Source: Metabacillus sediminilitoris (GTDB lineage Bacteria; Bacillota; Bacilli; Bacillales; Bacillaceae). From it: a stretch of DNA of 64,000 bases. Where the stretch lies: the NCBI RefSeq assembly GCF_009720625.1, contig NZ_CP046266.1:2055501-2119500 (forward strand), given 5' to 3'. Shown in pieces: positions 37,383-44,759 of this stretch. Every line of letters begins with the position of its first letter. Position 1 is the first letter of the stretch. The notes under the pieces are model-generated. The model ran no database searches. It was not told the DNA's origin and saw only the letters and a program-made list of their open reading frames with translations. The translations under genes and the position numbers were made by a program.

Positions 37383-37625
37383 ATGACTTTTATGACAAAC
37401 TTAACATTACGTCAAAAAATGTATACAATTGATTTTAGCCGACCAAAAGAAACGAACGAAGCATTATTGGATTTTTTTATGGAAGTGCAAAAGATAAAAG
37501 GTCACGAAACAGACTTCTACTATAAAATAATGAACAAAATTGTAATTGGAAATTCGAAATTTGTGGACTTTAAAACAGTCCAACTTGCAAAGTCTATCGA
37601 GCAAGAAATCATTCGTTCAGCATAG
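37383..37625 (+). CDS. Hypothetical protein downstream of the SigH-like gene, 80 aa
   Basis: Not recognised. A soluble helical product (EALLDFFMEVQKIKGHETDF, FKTVQLAKSIEQEII) beginning 49 bp after the sigma gene with AAAAAGGA before the ATG. Close spacing and the same strand suggest co-transcription. A role as partner or anti-sigma factor is only a guess. Confidence 0.5.
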   Translation: MTFMTNLTLRQKMYTIDFSRPKETNEALLDFFMEVQKIKGHETDFYYKIMNKIVIGNSKFVDFKTVQLAKSIEQEIIRSA

Positions 37626-37691
37626 GGAAAGAATGGTGTCTGACAGGATCAATTTTACCTTTATGAGAATATTGATTTGGAGCAAACCTTA

Positions 37692-37754
37692 ATGCTCATG
37701 ATAGCATTTGCAAGTTTGGTATTGTCAATCATATCTTTTAGAGACAAAAAATAA
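37692..37754 (+). pseudogene. Holin-like (TxpA/Bhl-type) toxin peptide, probably truncated
   Basis: The 20-residue frame MLMIAFASLVLSIISFRDKK has one hydrophobic helix and a basic tail, like the ~28-35 aa 'putative holin-like toxins' of Bacillus (...LMIxFAxLVVxIIxxxDKKK). Upstream in-frame codons read YENIDLEQTL, matching the family's YEALxL start, but no ATG remains there. GGAG lies nine bases before the internal ATG. The repeat that follows supplies the presumed antitoxin RNA region. Confidence 0.5.
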
Positions 37755-37876
37755 CCCACTTTTGAGCGTTGGAGTGCAGCAGGGTGAGTTATTTACCTTA
37801 ACACGCTAAAGTCCATTGAAGGGAACCTGCTATTATATGACTGTTTGGTGTTCTAGCACTGAACAGTCTTTTTTAG
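37749..37876. repeat. TxpA/holin-like toxin locus repeat, copy 2
   Basis: ATAACCCACTTT...AGGGTGAGTTAT hairpin (37751-37792), then a terminator with GACTGTTTGGTG (37839-37850) pairing with CACTGAACAGTC and a T run. Same layout as 478-597 and 53452-53580. By analogy the antisense RNA antitoxin would be read from the opposite strand across the toxin's 3' end. Confidence 0.55.
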
Positions 37877-37880
37877 TTTA

Positions 37881-38319
37881 AGCTTTATCTACTAATATTC
37901 TAACTAAAGATTCTGTGTTGGAAAGTCTGGTGGTCATAATTGAAGTCATGATTTATCTTCTAAAATGGGTGAAGTCATTAAAATTACTCAATACAATGAA
38001 GAGTATGGAAAAGTATAACAAAAATTAGTTTGAGCCTAGTGATCTAGAACTGTTCCTTAGGAAAAAAATATGGGAAGGTGAACAGTCCAGATTACCTTAC
38101 ATACAACCGAGGATAATGATTCTGTAAGTAGTGCTTGGGGAATTTTAGCAGTAATATTTCAATAAAAAGTTGGTAAACAAACTTGGTTGAACAAGGAATT
38201 AATTGAAAAGTAAAAGTAATTTTACGGTTACATTGTATGACATTGTGAAAAAGTATATTTAAGTTAAAACAATAAGTACCTAAAAAATATATAAAATGCT
38301 TTGTAATCAAAGAAAGAAA
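37881..38319. other. Intergenic, nothing recognised
   Basis: AT-rich sequence between the toxin-like repeat and the terminator of the DDAH-type gene. All frames are short and lack start signals. Confidence 0.35.
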
Positions 38320-38358
38320 TAAACAACCTCACCTTGTAAGAGATTGTGGGTTGTTTAT
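38320..38358 (-). terminator. Terminator of the DDAH-type gene
   Basis: AAACAACC (38321-38328) pairs with GGTTGTTT (38349-38356), 23 bp beyond the stop codon on the minus strand. Confidence 0.65.
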
Positions 38359-38380
38359 TTGGTCTTTTTATATTTTTATT

Positions 38381-39238
38381 TTATGTTTCTCGTAAGATGG
38401 GAAGGGTACAACAACGGAAGGAGCCACCAGATTTAATGATTTCTGTGATATCCACTTCAATAACTTGAAATCCTCGGTTACGAAGCTGTTTGTTTACCTT
38501 CTCATTTACCGGCAGACTTAATACTTTTTTGTTGCCAATATTTAACACATTTGTGCCTAATTGAAATTGTTCTTCTTCCGAAACTTCAATTAATTCATAG
38601 CGTGAAGAGAAAAGCTCAATGTCTTTTTTCGTTAAGGCATTTGGGTAAATCAGGGCCACTTCAGGTGAAACGACGTTAAATACACAATCCAAATGCAGGT
38701 ATTTATCTTTAAACGGGATGGGAATGACATTGAATTGAGTCAAAAGAAGCTGTAATTGTTCAGCAGCTTTTTGGTTCGTTCGATTGCTTAGCCCCACGTA
38801 AATTGTTTCCTGGTCAATCACAACATCTCCGCCTTCAATTCTTTCTCCCTCTAAATTATAATAAGAGATTTCTTCATCATCCAGCCATTGTTTAAGAACG
38901 TTTTCCTCCCCTGCCCGAACATCCGTAGCCATCTTAGCAACAAAAATTGTTTGCCCTAGTGTAAATCCAATATCACGAGTAAATACCTGTTCAGGATATT
39001 TTTTATGATAAGGCAATAAAATAACCTCAATGCCATTATTTTTTAGCGTTTTGACCAAGTCTCCGTGCTGCTCGAGGGCACGTTCTATATGGATACCTTC
39101 ATTTTTAAAATGCTCCTGAGTTTCATTAATGACTTCACGGATTGTCATATATTGTGGCTGACACAGGATTGCACGTTTTAAAACATCGTATTCACTCATG
39201 CAAAAAGTCTTGTTATTTGTGTTTTGGCTTTCTTCCAT
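38381..39238 (-). CDS. Dimethylarginine dimethylaminohydrolase-like (amidinotransferase superfamily)
   Basis: A 285-aa guanidino-group hydrolase converting methylated arginine to citrulline and an amine, or a related reaction. Catalytic residues can be placed: the FTRDIGF segment (about 86-92), E135 in RIEGGDVV, H182 in YLHLDCVF and C276 in GGSFRCCTLP near the C-terminus. The arrangement matches the DDAH/YkgA group rather than arginine deiminase. AGGAG lies nine bases before the ATG. Monocistronic. Confidence 0.88.
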   Translation of the reverse strand: MEESQNTNNKTFCMSEYDVLKRAILCQPQYMTIREVINETQEHFKNEGIHIERALEQHGDLVKTLKNNGIEVILLPYHKKYPEQVFTRDIGFTLGQTIFVAKMATDVRAGEENVLKQWLDDEEISYYNLEGERIEGGDVVIDQETIYVGLSNRTNQKAAEQLQLLLTQFNVIPIPFKDKYLHLDCVFNVVSPEVALIYPNALTKKDIELFSSRYELIEVSEEEQFQLGTNVLNIGNKKVLSLPVNEKVNKQLRNRGFQVIEVDITEIIKSGGSFRCCTLPILRET

Positions 39239-39311
39239 TTTCGTACTCCTGTCTTCTGTTTATAAACTAGGTTCTCCTAAATGATCGTTATTATTTAAAA
39301 AACGGCATTTT

Positions 39312-39503
39312 TTAAAACAACGCTGATTTATATTGGCGAGATGTACCGTACAAAATCCCCATACCCCTAAATGTGATGGATAGTGGAACGGTTAAAAGGA
39401 ATTGGATAGGGTTTTTGCGAAGTTTTCTAAAAAGGTGCCGGGTAACTCTGTAAGCGATTAACTTGATGAAAGTCGAGGCTGGGAATGTCAATACTACTAA
39501 CAA
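39312..39503 (-). pseudogene. Possible C-terminal fragment of a membrane glycosyltransferase
   Basis: The minus frame (STFIKLIAYRVTRHLFRKLR, FLLTVPLSITFRGMGILYGT) has a basic/hydrophobic pattern that reminds me of the tail of some Bacillus glycosyltransferases. There is no ribosome binding site and no upstream domain. Weak call. The rest of 39239-39655 holds nothing else I recognise. Confidence 0.25.
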
Positions 39504-39655
39504 GAAGGAGCATCCGCTACAGTAGACAGTAAACCAGATGTATGGGCCTACCTTTTTAACCTTTTTTAATTTACCTAACTAGCTAACTTTACCTTTGTCA
39601 ATTTCTATTACACCTTGTACTATATAACTAATGATTTTAACGATTAGGTGATGAC

Positions 39656-41938
39656 ATGCTACCCGAAATAAAGCTCTCTGTCCGTACATTAGTTGAATAT
39701 GTGTTTCGAAGTGGAAGTATTGATAATCGATTTCGGACTCATGCAACCCTTACGGAAGGGACAAAAGCCCATAAGGCCATACAAAGTACGTATCAAGAAT
39801 CAGATCAAAAGGAAGTTTTTCTTAAAACGGAAATGGAATATGAAAAGCTGATGTTCATGATTGAAGGTCGTTGTGATGGGGTGCTTCTTCGTGATCATGA
39901 CATCCTTATTGATGAAATTAAGTCAACCTCAAAAGACTTGAGTGAAATCGAGGAGGAGACATACCCTGTACATTGGGCACAGGCAAAGGTGTATGCCTAT
40001 ATGTATGCAAAAGATCATGAACAGAAAGAAATGAATGTCCAATTAACTTACATACATACTGTTACAGAAGAGCAAAAGAAATTTCAAAGACATTTTACGT
40101 TTCAGGAACTCGAACAGTTTGTAAATGAGCTTGTAAAGCAGTATTTTCCCTATGCCTCTCTTATGGAAAACCATCGAATAAGAAGAAATCACAGCATTAA
40201 AAAGTTGTCCTTTCCGTTTGCAGCATATCGAGAGGGTCAACGTAAGTTCGCAGGTGCCATTTATAAAACCATATCAGAGGAAAAAAATATTTTTGCAAAT
40301 GCACCTACTGGTATTGGAAAAACCATTTCTACTATCTTCCCAACAGTGAAGGCGATGGGAGAAGGAAAGCTTGAACGAATGTTTTACTTAACGGCAAAAA
40401 CAATCACAAGACAAACCGCCGAAGAGGCTTTTTCAATTATGAAAACGAAAGGCTTGTGTATGAGCGCTATTACAATTACGGCAAAGGATAAAGTATGTTT
40501 TAAAGAGGAAACCCTTTGTCAGAAGGAGTATTGCGAATTTGCGAATGGATATTACGATCGCATAAATGAGGCTGTTCTAGATATTTTCTCTCATGAAACC
40601 TTTATTAATCGGCAGACAATCGAGGAATATGCGAGAAAGCATACGCTTTGTCCATTTGAATTTTCCTTAGACTTAGCATTTGTAGCAGATACCATTATTT
40701 GTGATTACAACTATATTTTTGACCCGAAAGTGTCACTAAAGCGATTTTTTGATGACCATAAAAGACAGTCTGCCTTATTAATCGATGAAGCTCATAATTT
40801 AGTTGACCGAGCCCGAGAGATGTTTTCAGCTGAATTACAAAAGTCAGATTTTCTTACATTAAAACGTGCCTATAAAGGGTCCGATTTGTATGAATCTGTT
40901 CATAAAATCAATAAATCTTTTATTGAAATGAAGAAAAAGTGTTCTGAGAAAGGGCATCTTGTGTGGGAGGAAATAGATGAGGACCTCATCAACATGGTTG
41001 AAGAATTTGTTCGTAACGCTGAGTTCGAATTATTGCAACCAACAAAATCAGTCGACCAAACCTCGCTATTAGATACATATTTTGCCGCAGCGGGATTTGT
41101 TCGAATCTCAAAGCTCTATGATGAACGGTATGTGACATATGTGGAAACGGAGAAAAATGAGGTTCATATCAAACTGTTTTGTTTGGATCCTTCTCATCAT
41201 TTGCAGCAGATTCGTAAAAAGTTTCGAACAACTGTCTATTTCTCTGCCACACTATTACCACTTCAGTATTTTTTGGATATGCTTGGTGGTACATCAGAGG
41301 ATTACACACTTTCAATTCCTTCACCATTTGCAAAAGAACAAACAGAGGTCTTTCTTCAACCATTATCGACCAGGTACCACGACAGAGACCATACAAAAAA
41401 GCAGATCATTGACATGCTCTCAAAGCTTTTGAGAGAACGAAGTGGAAACTATCTGATTTTCTTTCCTTCCTATCACTATATGAATAGTGTATATGAAGAC
41501 TTTACCGCAAGCTGTCCTGAAATCCGCACCATCATTCAAACGAACAGGTTCGATGAGAATGAACGGGAACAATTTTTACGTGAGTTTAAAGAAGAAAGGT
41601 CGGAACCATTTATTGGCTTTGCTGTATTAGGTGGTATTTTCTCTGAAGGTGTTGACTTGAAAGGGAATAGGCTTAATGGTGTTATCGTTGTCGGAGTAGG
41701 CTTGCCACAGCTTTGCCTAGAACGAAATATTATGAAAGATTATTTTCAAACAACAGGAAAAAACGGATATGATTACGCCTATACCTTCCCTGGAATGAAC
41801 AAGGTGCTACAGGCAGGAGGCCGATTAATCAGGTCTGAGACAGATACAGGAGTGATTGTATTAGTTGACGATCGTTTTCTTACTCAGAAATATCAAGGGC
41901 TTTTACCAATGGAATGGAGGGACTTTACTAGGATCTAA
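39656..41938 (+). CDS. XPD/DinG-type ATP-dependent DNA helicase with N-terminal nuclease-like domain
   Basis: A 760-aa superfamily-2 helicase. Residues about 1-165 resemble a PD-(D/E)XK domain: TEGTKAHKAIQ, MIEGRCDGVL, DILIDEIKSTSKD with D and E-x-K. Then come Walker A APTGIGKTIST (about 222-232), four Cys of a 4Fe-4S cluster (KVCF, TLCQ, EYCEF, TLCPFE at about 281-335), the DEAH box LIDEAHNL (about 379-386), and the C-terminal helicase motifs FSATLLPLQYFLDML, GIFSEGVDLKGNRL and QAGGRLIRSETD. This is the Rad3-like family found in Firmicutes and probably acts in repair. The start lies five bases after a weak GGTGAT. Monocistronic. Confidence 0.85.
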   Translation: MLPEIKLSVRTLVEYVFRSGSIDNRFRTHATLTEGTKAHKAIQSTYQESDQKEVFLKTEMEYEKLMFMIEGRCDGVLLRDHDILIDEIKSTSKDLSEIEEETYPVHWAQAKVYAYMYAKDHEQKEMNVQLTYIHTVTEEQKKFQRHFTFQELEQFVNELVKQYFPYASLMENHRIRRNHSIKKLSFPFAAYREGQRKFAGAIYKTISEEKNIFANAPTGIGKTISTIFPTVKAMGEGKLERMFYLTAKTITRQTAEEAFSIMKTKGLCMSAITITAKDKVCFKEETLCQKEYCEFANGYYDRINEAVLDIFSHETFINRQTIEEYARKHTLCPFEFSLDLAFVADTIICDYNYIFDPKVSLKRFFDDHKRQSALLIDEAHNLVDRAREMFSAELQKSDFLTLKRAYKGSDLYESVHKINKSFIEMKKKCSEKGHLVWEEIDEDLINMVEEFVRNAEFELLQPTKSVDQTSLLDTYFAAAGFVRISKLYDERYVTYVETEKNEVHIKLFCLDPSHHLQQIRKKFRTTVYFSATLLPLQYFLDMLGGTSEDYTLSIPSPFAKEQTEVFLQPLSTRYHDRDHTKKQIIDMLSKLLRERSGNYLIFFPSYHYMNSVYEDFTASCPEIRTIIQTNRFDENEREQFLREFKEERSEPFIGFAVLGGIFSEGVDLKGNRLNGVIVVGVGLPQLCLERNIMKDYFQTTGKNGYDYAYTFPGMNKVLQAGGRLIRSETDTGVIVLVDDRFLTQKYQGLLPMEWRDFTRI

Positions 41939-42021
41939 AGAGCCTATTTTTAAAAATTTGAAAGCTATCGGTTTGACTCCGAGCACCGGTGTCTGATTAA
42001 GATTTAAAAACGTAAATAATC

Positions 42022-42080
42022 CCGTTTCTTACACATTGTAAGGAACGTTTTTTTATGATCACATATATAATTCATACAAA
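42022..42080 (+). repeat. Terminator-type repeat (pair with 35919-35975)
   Basis: CGTTTCTTAC/GTAAGGAACG hairpin with the T run and the trailing ATATAATTCATACAAAAA, 85 bp after the helicase stop. It probably ends the helicase transcript. Confidence 0.75.
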
Positions 42081-42254
42081 AAAATTGTGTACAAAAAATC
42101 GAGGGAGTAACTGTCATTAATCAATGAGTAAGGAATAATGGGGGTGAAAGGTATGTGGCATTCATTTGTCATTTATTCATTTTATGTTTACTTATAAGGG
42201 AATCGGGTACATATCAAAACAGAAGGATTAATAAAAATTGGAGGGAATTTATCT

Positions 42255-42452
42255 ATGGCTACAAAAGACATTGCTATGCATGAAAAATTAGAAGTACATG
42301 AAGTATTGTTATTTAAAACGTCCTGTGTAAAGAAAGGCACAGCTATGTTAGAGCTTGTAGAAGATAAAGATTTAAAGAAGATATTAGAAGAAGATGTCGA
42401 AGCATCCACTAATGCGGTCAAAAAACTATCAAAAATTTTGGGAGAAGCATAA
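42255..42452 (+). CDS. Small spore coat-associated protein (CotF/YraG-like), 65 aa
   Basis: A short all-helical protein (MATKDIAMHEKLEVHEVLLF, EDVEASTNAVKKLSKIL), matching the small partners of CotF-domain coat proteins in Bacillus. ATTGGAGGGAA precedes the ATG. The next gene begins 13 bp later, a two-gene operon probably made in the mother cell during sporulation. Confidence 0.7.
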   Translation: MATKDIAMHEKLEVHEVLLFKTSCVKKGTAMLELVEDKDLKKILEEDVEASTNAVKKLSKILGEA

Positions 42453-42465
42453 AAGGAGGATATAT

Positions 42466-42768
42466 ATGACTACTAAAACAGAAAAGTTAAATACTCTTAA
42501 AGATATTATTGATGATCAAACAATTGCAACTGACCTGCTGCTGTCTGCCAAATCCGGTGTAAGATCATTGGCGGTGGCTATTACAGAGACAGCAACACCA
42601 GAAATTAAAAAAGTATTAAAAAGTGAACTCGAAACTGCGATTGGCCTTCATGATAAAATTGCCCAATACATGATAGAAAAAGAGATGTACCATGCATATG
42701 ATATCAAAGAACAAGTTTCTCAAGACCTCAAAAATGCGGAAGAAGCTTTGAAAATAGGACAAGATTAA
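42466..42768 (+). CDS. CotF-domain spore coat protein, 100 aa
   Basis: A helical protein with the CotF pattern: DQTIATDLLLSAKSGVRSLA, ELETAIGLHDKIAQYMIEKE, YHAYDIKEQVSQDLKNA. A longer frame from 42394 lies inside the previous gene. The ATG at 42466 has AAAAGGAGGATATAT directly upstream and is correct. Second gene of the pair. Confidence 0.8.
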   Translation: MTTKTEKLNTLKDIIDDQTIATDLLLSAKSGVRSLAVAITETATPEIKKVLKSELETAIGLHDKIAQYMIEKEMYHAYDIKEQVSQDLKNAEEALKIGQD

Positions 42769-42823
42769 ATAAAATAGAGCCGAGTGGTCTTTGATCTGAC
42801 CCAAGAATGTTAGACATATTTGA

Positions 42824-43042
42824 TTAAGCGGCTTCCAAGACCTGAGTTCGGTATTCTACCGGGCTTAGGTCTTTTAATTTTGCCTTCATGCGTTTGTGAT
42901 TATAGTACTCAATATATTGCTTCAATTCCTCTTCAAAATGTTCGAAACTATCAAATTCTTGTAAATAAAGCAATACAGATTTTAACACGCCAAAGAAACT
43001 CTCCATCGCGGCATTATCAAGACAATTTCCCTTACGGGACAT
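42824..43042 (-). pseudogene. IS3-family (IS150 group) transposase, C-terminal fragment
   Basis: The minus frame gives [20 protein letters not shown] and [20 protein letters not shown], the last ~72 residues of IS150-type OrfB including the final catalytic Glu in ESFF. The 5' part is absent: sequence changes at 43042. A plausible IS end, TGATCTGACCCAAGAATGTT, lies at 42792-42811 beyond the stop. Confidence 0.85.
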
Positions 43043-43363
43043 GGTCTATTAAAGAATGATAGATCATAAGGATTATCAAAGAAAATGTCATTGAAAGGCG
43101 GAAAAATGGATAAAGATGAGAACATACTCGTAGCCAAGCTGTTAAAGCAAAAGAAGGCATAAAACAGAATCTTCGTTGTAAAGTGGTTTCGCTTGTTACT
43201 AATAAGAAGTGGCATTCCTTACCGAAAGAAACTCGAAAAATGGTAGAGAGAAATAAGAAATACCTGGTGTGGACCTTGTTGTGATATCGTTCAAATTGAA
43301 AATTTCACCATAAGTGAAACAAAGTTTGGCATAACTCTGGATGGGAATGTAAACGATGTGGGA
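43043..43363 (+). other. Unidentified decayed coding sequence
   Basis: Plus-strand frames with protein-like content appear in succession (AVKAKEGIKQNLRCKVVSLV, TNKKWHSLPKETRKMVERNK, then in another frame TWCGPCCDIVQIENF). Each is broken by stops and frameshifts. No family could be named. It ends exactly where the structured repeat begins. Confidence 0.3.
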
Positions 43364-43520
43364 ATAAAGTGAGACTTCCATCAGTGGGGGTTTTCTTCAT
43401 CCCCCACTGATGGTTAGCGAAACTTATCGGATCTTTACGGGCAGTTACCTCCCACTTATCTCCTTTGTTTCTATTGAATCTTGAAGTTGGAGTCTTACTG
43501 CACGTTAAGAATGGGATAAA
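43364..43520 (+). repeat. Structured TTTAT-ended repeat, copy A (157 bp)
   Basis: It begins ATAAAGTGAGACTTC and ends GAATGGGATAAA, like copies B and C. Hairpin CATCAGTGGGGG (43379-43390)/CCCCCACTGATG (43401-43412), then ACGGGCAGT (43437-43445) whose complement ACTGC(C)CGT lies near the end, able to form a long-range pair. Copy A lacks ~50 internal bases found in B and C. It is non-coding and may be transcribed into the next gene's leader. Confidence 0.75.
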
Positions 43521-43559
43521 GTGACAAAACTACTAAACAGTAGAAAGAAGGGGATAAAA

Positions 43560-44147
43560 ATGGAAGCCATCGTCTTAGCTGCTGGATATTCCAGCCGAGC
43601 GAATGCGTTTAAAATGACTTTGAAACTGGGGCAAATGACCGTGTTGGAGCATACGATTTCTAAATTTGAAGGATTATGCAGCAGAGTCATCGTCGTAGCT
43701 GGGTTTAAAGTGGAACTCATTCAAGAGGAAATTGCAAAAATCTGCAATGAAAATGCCTTTTCATTTAAGATAAAGGTTGTTTATAATGAAAACTTTAATC
43801 AGGGAATGTTTACTTCAATTCAAAGGGGCTGCAAAGAAGTAAATGCCCCAAACTTCTTTCTAACACCCGGAGATTGTCCGCTTGTTAAAAAAGAGACCGT
43901 ACAGCTAATAGCAAAACACAAAGGGAACGTAGTGATTCCAAGCTTTAATTATAAAGGTGGTCACCCCATCAAATTATCAAGCGAAGTGAAACAGAAAATT
44001 CTCGAAACCAATCCAGAAAGTAATTTGCGTGTGGTCCTGGGCGGTTACGAAAAGGAATACCTTAATGTAGATGACCCGGGAGTAATAATGGATGTTGATA
44101 CGCCAGCGGATTACCAAAAAGCCATTGATGTAGTGAAAATGAATTGA
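43560..44147 (+). CDS. MobA/MocA-like nucleotidyltransferase (molybdenum cofactor cytidylyltransferase type)
   Basis: A 195-aa enzyme that attaches CMP or GMP to molybdopterin. The NTP-binding motif LAAGYSSRANAFK is at residues 6-18 and the Asp of LTPGDCPLV binds metal. YKGGHPIKLS and DVDTPADYQKA complete the family pattern. The ATG at 43560 follows AAGAAGGGGATAAAA; an upstream in-frame ATG at 43521 is rejected. It corresponds to PucB beside xanthine dehydrogenase genes in B. subtilis. 612 bp, a terminator and a repeat separate it from the rest of the cluster. Confidence 0.88.
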   Translation: MEAIVLAAGYSSRANAFKMTLKLGQMTVLEHTISKFEGLCSRVIVVAGFKVELIQEEIAKICNENAFSFKIKVVYNENFNQGMFTSIQRGCKEVNAPNFFLTPGDCPLVKKETVQLIAKHKGNVVIPSFNYKGGHPIKLSSEVKQKILETNPESNLRVVLGGYEKEYLNVDDPGVIMDVDTPADYQKAIDVVKMN

Positions 44148-44252
44148 TGAAAAAGGTAATGAATGACACGTACATGATCGATCTTCATCTACTTTTGCGA
44201 TGATCTAAAAATTACATGAAAGAGTAAACGTAATAGATTGGTAACTTAGAAT

Positions 44253-44277
44253 AAGCTCAATTATCGGGCTTTTTTTA
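44253..44277 (+). terminator. Short terminator after the MobA-like gene
   Basis: AAGCTC pairs with GGGCTT (one G-U) followed by seven T. The remaining 44278-44531 shows no gene. Confidence 0.55.
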
Positions 44278-44531
44278 TTTGTGGGGGAAAAGTAAAATAG
44301 CTTTATTTACTAGAAATGATGTAAGGATTGATTCCTATCTGTTTCGTTTATGCCAATTGTAAAGGGCGAATCAAACAAATTTATTAAATATAAAAGGTAA
44401 TAAGGTCTCAAGTTTAACAAAGCCTAAAAAATAATTAAAAACAACAATAGTCTTTTCATGAAATTAATCATAAAATATCATTCTTATCTATAAAATCGTA
44501 GGAAGAGGTTTGTATCAATAATATGTCACCT

Positions 44532-44735
44532 ATAAAGTGAGACTTCTATCAGTGGGGGTTTTCTTCATCCCCCACTGATGGTTAGCGAGACTTATCACGC
44601 TTAGTACGCCACTTCCTATGGCTTACGCCTGACTTGGACGTCCTGTCCTTCGTCGGATCTTTACGGGCAGTTATATTCTTTGCTTCTCTTGAATCTTGAA
44701 GTGGGAGTCTTACTGCCCGTTAAGAATGGGATAAA
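44532..44735 (+). repeat. Structured TTTAT-ended repeat, copy B (204 bp)
   Basis: Full-length copy with ATAAA at both ends. Hairpin CATCAGTGGGGG-type stem (first arm TATCAGTGGGGG), a GCCACTTC...GACGTCCTGTCCTTCGTC central segment, and the ACGGGCAGT...ACTGCCCGT pair near the 3' end. It lies 24 bp before the molybdenum-subunit start codon, so the operon transcript could include it. Confidence 0.8.
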
Positions 44736-44759
44736 AATGAGTCGAAGGGTGTTGTTGCA

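Noticed and set aside
42394..42465. Upstream extension of the CotF gene
   Set aside because: It lies inside the preceding coat gene and bypasses a perfect AGGAGG site at the internal ATG.
43043..43363. tnpB 3' end feeding into repeat copy A as its guide RNA
   Set aside because: A CxxC-like piece (TWCGPCC) is visible, but the frame lacks the second cysteine pair and the DRDxNAA motif of TnpB, so the link is not supported.
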